Shown here: in pieces, positions 62,429 to 64,000 of the stretch
Position numbering within the stretch: position 1 is the first letter of the stretch
Layout of the letters: every line of letters starts with the position of its first letter
Origin: Jiangella asiatica
GTDB lineage: Bacteria > Actinomycetota > Actinomycetes > Jiangellales > Jiangellaceae
Reading direction: 5' to 3'
Length of the DNA stretch: 64,000 nt
Assembly: GCF_004349065.1 (NCBI RefSeq)
Contig: NZ_SMKZ01000016.1
Location: forward strand, 62,001-126,000
The notes under the pieces: model-generated
Database searches by the model: none
What the model was told of the DNA's origin: nothing
The model's input: the letters and a program-made list of their open reading frames with translations, nothing else
Translations under genes and position numbers: made by a program

Positions 62429-62542
62429 CCAGCGCCGGCGGTCACCGGCCGGGGTCGTCTTCACTCCCATCCACGCCATGCTGGCTTTGCCGCTCGCGCT
62501 GATCATGTTTGTCTCGCCGTCGTCGGCGGCGACGGCGCGGCC

Positions 62543-62571
62543 GCCCCGACCCGGGCGAGGGGGCATTTTTT
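62543..62571 (+). terminator. Probable intrinsic terminator after the metal island
   Basis: A GC-rich hairpin (GCCCC paired with GGGGGC) is followed by ATTTTTT, the only clear T-run hairpin in the window. The rest of 62429-62648 holds no gene I can support. Confidence 0.5.
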
Positions 62572-62648
62572 GCACGGCGCTCGAACCATTCCTGGGTCTC
62601 GTCCGTAGCAACTGATGTAGTTGTCCACCAAGTTGACAAAGGAGTCGC

Positions 62649-63167
62649 ATGAAAGCGAACGCACGTGTAATGCGCAGCTTTGGCGCCATGGTGTTGACCA
62701 TCGGCGCCCTTGTGGCCGGGACATCCGGGGCCGGCGTCAGCGCCGCCGACGACCTGCCCACCCCGGCCACCCCAGCCGCACCGGAACTGGTCAGCGCGGT
62801 CGTCACGGGGTGCCAGGCGCCGTGCGCGCTGGGGGAGACCGGAGAGGTCGCCGTGACCTACAACGCACCACCGGCCACCGAGCCCGATGTGTCGATCGGC
62901 ACAATCATCTACTTCGATGGTGTGCGCATCAACGGCTTCAGGCACACCCTCGGCGGCAATCCAAGGACGCGTTGGTTCCTCATCTGTGCCTCGCGCACCG
63001 AGCCCAGCTCGGACTGCATCAACCCCATCACTCGGGTCGATGCACTGCGGGGTGCCGAGACGATCACTGCGAGGTCCTACGCCATCACGGGCAACCCGGA
63101 CGACGGCACCCAGCGGATCAGCGAGCTGTCGGAGCCGAGCAACGCGATCGTAGCGACGCAAGGCTGA
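62649..63167 (+). CDS. Small secreted protein of unknown function
   Basis: 172 residues; ATG at 62649 with AAAGGAG upstream. A signal peptide ends near AGVSAADD, followed by a Pro/Ala/Thr linker and a beta-rich domain of about 130 residues with four Cys (CQAPC, ICASR, DCIN) that could form two disulfides; VAVTYNAPPATEPDVSIGTIIYFDGVRINGF suggests an Ig-like fold. Codon and base use look less GC-biased than neighbours. No family recognised. Confidence 0.7.
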   Translation: MKANARVMRSFGAMVLTIGALVAGTSGAGVSAADDLPTPATPAAPELVSAVVTGCQAPCALGETGEVAVTYNAPPATEPDVSIGTIIYFDGVRINGFRHTLGGNPRTRWFLICASRTEPSSDCINPITRVDALRGAETITARSYAITGNPDDGTQRISELSEPSNAIVATQG

Positions 63168-63179
63168 GGAACCCACTCG

Positions 63180-63450
63180 GAGCCGTGCGCCGGCGTCGCC
63201 GAGGGCGAGGGCGCGGACGGCGTTGCACATGACGGTGACTGGCTGGTGCTCCGCGACGGCGCTCATCGCGGCGGGCAGGGCGTCCACCGGCACGTAGGCG
63301 CTGGAGATGAAGATCATCGGGTAGGCCAGCATCGACATGCCCTGGGCGCCCTGCGGGTTGCCGGTGAGCAGGCCCATGTAGATGAACAGCCACACGAAGG
63401 CGAACCCGCACACGATGCACAGCCCGAAGGCCAGCAATGCCTCACCGAGG
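63180..63450 (-). pseudogene. Fragment of an ABC-2 type transporter permease
   Basis: About 90 residues of permease sequence without start or proper end: LGEALLAFGLCIVCGFAFVWLF, GNPQGAQGMSMLAYPMIF, ISSAYVPVDALPAAM and AEHQPVTVMCNAVRALALG. This is the conserved C-terminal half of DrrB/NodJ-like permeases. The frame then runs into unrelated sequence at both ends, so it is a remnant. Confidence 0.7.
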
Positions 63451-63465
63451 CTGCCGGCGCGGCGT

Positions 63466-63593
63466 GGGTGCCGGGCGGGCACCTGGGCGCCGTCTTCGCC
63501 TTCACGGTCACCGGCGGGCGGATCGTCGCCATCGACGTGATCTCCGACCCCGAGCGCATCCGGCAGCTCGACGTGGAGCTCCTCGACGCGTAG
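63466..63593 (+). pseudogene. C-terminal fragment of an ECF41 (SigJ-like) sigma factor
   Basis: The frame ending at 63593 closes with AVFAFTVTGGRIVAIDVISD and PERIRQLDVELLDA, matching the end of the SnoaL-like extension of ECF41 sigma factors. Nothing of the sigma domains is upstream; instead the antisense ABC-2 permease fragment begins. Remnant abutting the end of ku. Confidence 0.6.
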
Positions 63594-63601
63594 GACGGGT
63601 G

Positions 63602-64000
63602 TCAGGCGGACTTGCGCTTGGCCGCGGTCTTCTTCGCGGCCGTCTTCTTGGCCGTGCGCTTCTTGGCCGGTGCCGCCGACTTCTCCGCCCGGCCCTGCTT
63701 GGCCTCCTCGACGCTGCGGCGCAGGGCATCCATGAGATCGACGACCTTGCCCTCGGCGGGCTCGGCCTCGGGCGGGGTGACGACCTCCTGGCCCTCGGCC
63801 TTGGCGTTGACCACCTCGAGCAGCGCCTCGCGGTACTCGTCGTGGTACTCCTCGGGGTCGAAGTCGCCGGCGAGAGTGTCGATGTACGACTCCGCCATCG
63901 CCATCTCCTGCTTGCGGACCTCGACGTCCTCGTCCAGGAAGTCGAACTCGGGCCGGCGGATCTCGTCCGGCCACAGCATGGTCTGCACGATCAGCACGCC
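63602..64000 (-). CDS. ku: Ku DNA-end-binding protein, C-terminal part (5' end beyond window)
   Basis: About 132 residues are visible up to the window edge. LIVQTMLWPDEIRRPEFDFLDED and EMAMAESYIDTLAGDFDPEEYHDEYREALLEVVNAKAEG are the end of the bacterial Ku core and its minimal C-terminal region; AAPAKKRTAKKTAAKKTAAK is the Lys-rich extended tail of actinobacterial Ku, which helps DNA binding and end threading. Acts with LigD in non-homologous end joining. Only the C-terminus is in the window. Confidence 0.92.
   Translation of the reverse strand, partial: GVLIVQTMLWPDEIRRPEFDFLDEDVEVRKQEMAMAESYIDTLAGDFDPEEYHDEYREALLEVVNAKAEGQEVVTPPEAEPAEGKVVDLMDALRRSVEEAKQGRAEKSAAPAKKRTAKKTAAKKTAAKRKSA

Overview
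The window is very GC-rich DNA packed with genes. Stop/start overlaps of the ATGA or GTGA type are frequent, several transcripts look leaderless, one protein carries a twin-arginine lipoprotein signal, and there is a bacterial Ku gene and a LMW-PTP-type arsenate reductase. This points to a soil actinomycete; the exact genus cannot be fixed from the sequence alone. There are no rRNA or tRNA genes, CRISPR arrays or insertion sequences.

Region 1 (1-17,971, minus strand) is one long operon of ten genes joined by overlaps or very short gaps. In transcription order: a membrane-anchored type-1 periplasmic binding protein, a LivH-LivM fused permease, an MFS-LivF-LivG fusion of 1,047 residues, a MoxR AAA+ ATPase, a DUF58 protein, a TgpA-like transglutaminase-fold membrane protein that appears to lack its catalytic triad and carries a lipoprotein-like C-terminal extension, a lipoprotein with an internally duplicated domain, a family-5 solute-binding lipoprotein, a secreted DUF4185 (GH183-type) protein, and the start of a TIM-barrel glycosidase-like gene that runs off the edge.

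Region 2 (18,008-52,600) is a large carbohydrate utilisation locus. It encodes two more DUF4185 (GH183-like) proteins, two DUF2961 (GH172) proteins, a GH127 family enzyme, an alpha/alpha-barrel glycosidase-like protein, an SGNH esterase, a serine hydrolase and a phosphodiesterase-like protein. Uptake would be through an Opp-type ABC importer with two tandem binding proteins. An oxidative sugar-acid set follows: aldo/keto reductase, SMP-30 lactonase, two enolase-superfamily dehydratases, a UxuA-type dehydratase, a 2-keto-4-pentenoate-hydratase-family enzyme, HpcH aldolase, RraA-like protein and SDR. GH172 and GH183 are the families known to attack D-arabinan, so breakdown of mycobacterial-type D-arabinan to D-arabinose, then oxidation to pyruvate plus glycolaldehyde (or 2-oxoglutarate semialdehyde), is the best working hypothesis. 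A GntR/FCD regulator sits in the middle. A 12-bp motif, CTTGYATACTAG, recurs at promoters throughout regions 1 and 2, usually on top of the -10 box, so the whole 52 kb reads as one regulon including the MoxR/DUF58/TgpA operon.

Region 3 (52,600-62,430) is an arsenic/metal resistance island: four ArsR-type regulators (one fused to an ArsC domain), an LMW-PTP ArsC, an aquaporin, an ArsO-like flavoprotein, an MFS exporter, a CoA-disulfide-reductase-like flavoprotein, an aromatic-type FAD monooxygenase and a CDF-like cation transporter. It also holds two unannotated small genes, one encoding a 17-residue peptide with six cysteines. No ArsB or Acr3 pump is present. Promoters here are unusually legible, including a symmetric pair of overlapping divergent leaderless promoters.

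Region 4 (62,430-64,000) holds a small secreted protein, a scar made of two gene remnants (ABC-2 permease and ECF41-type sigma factor C-terminus), and the C-terminal end of a Ku gene.
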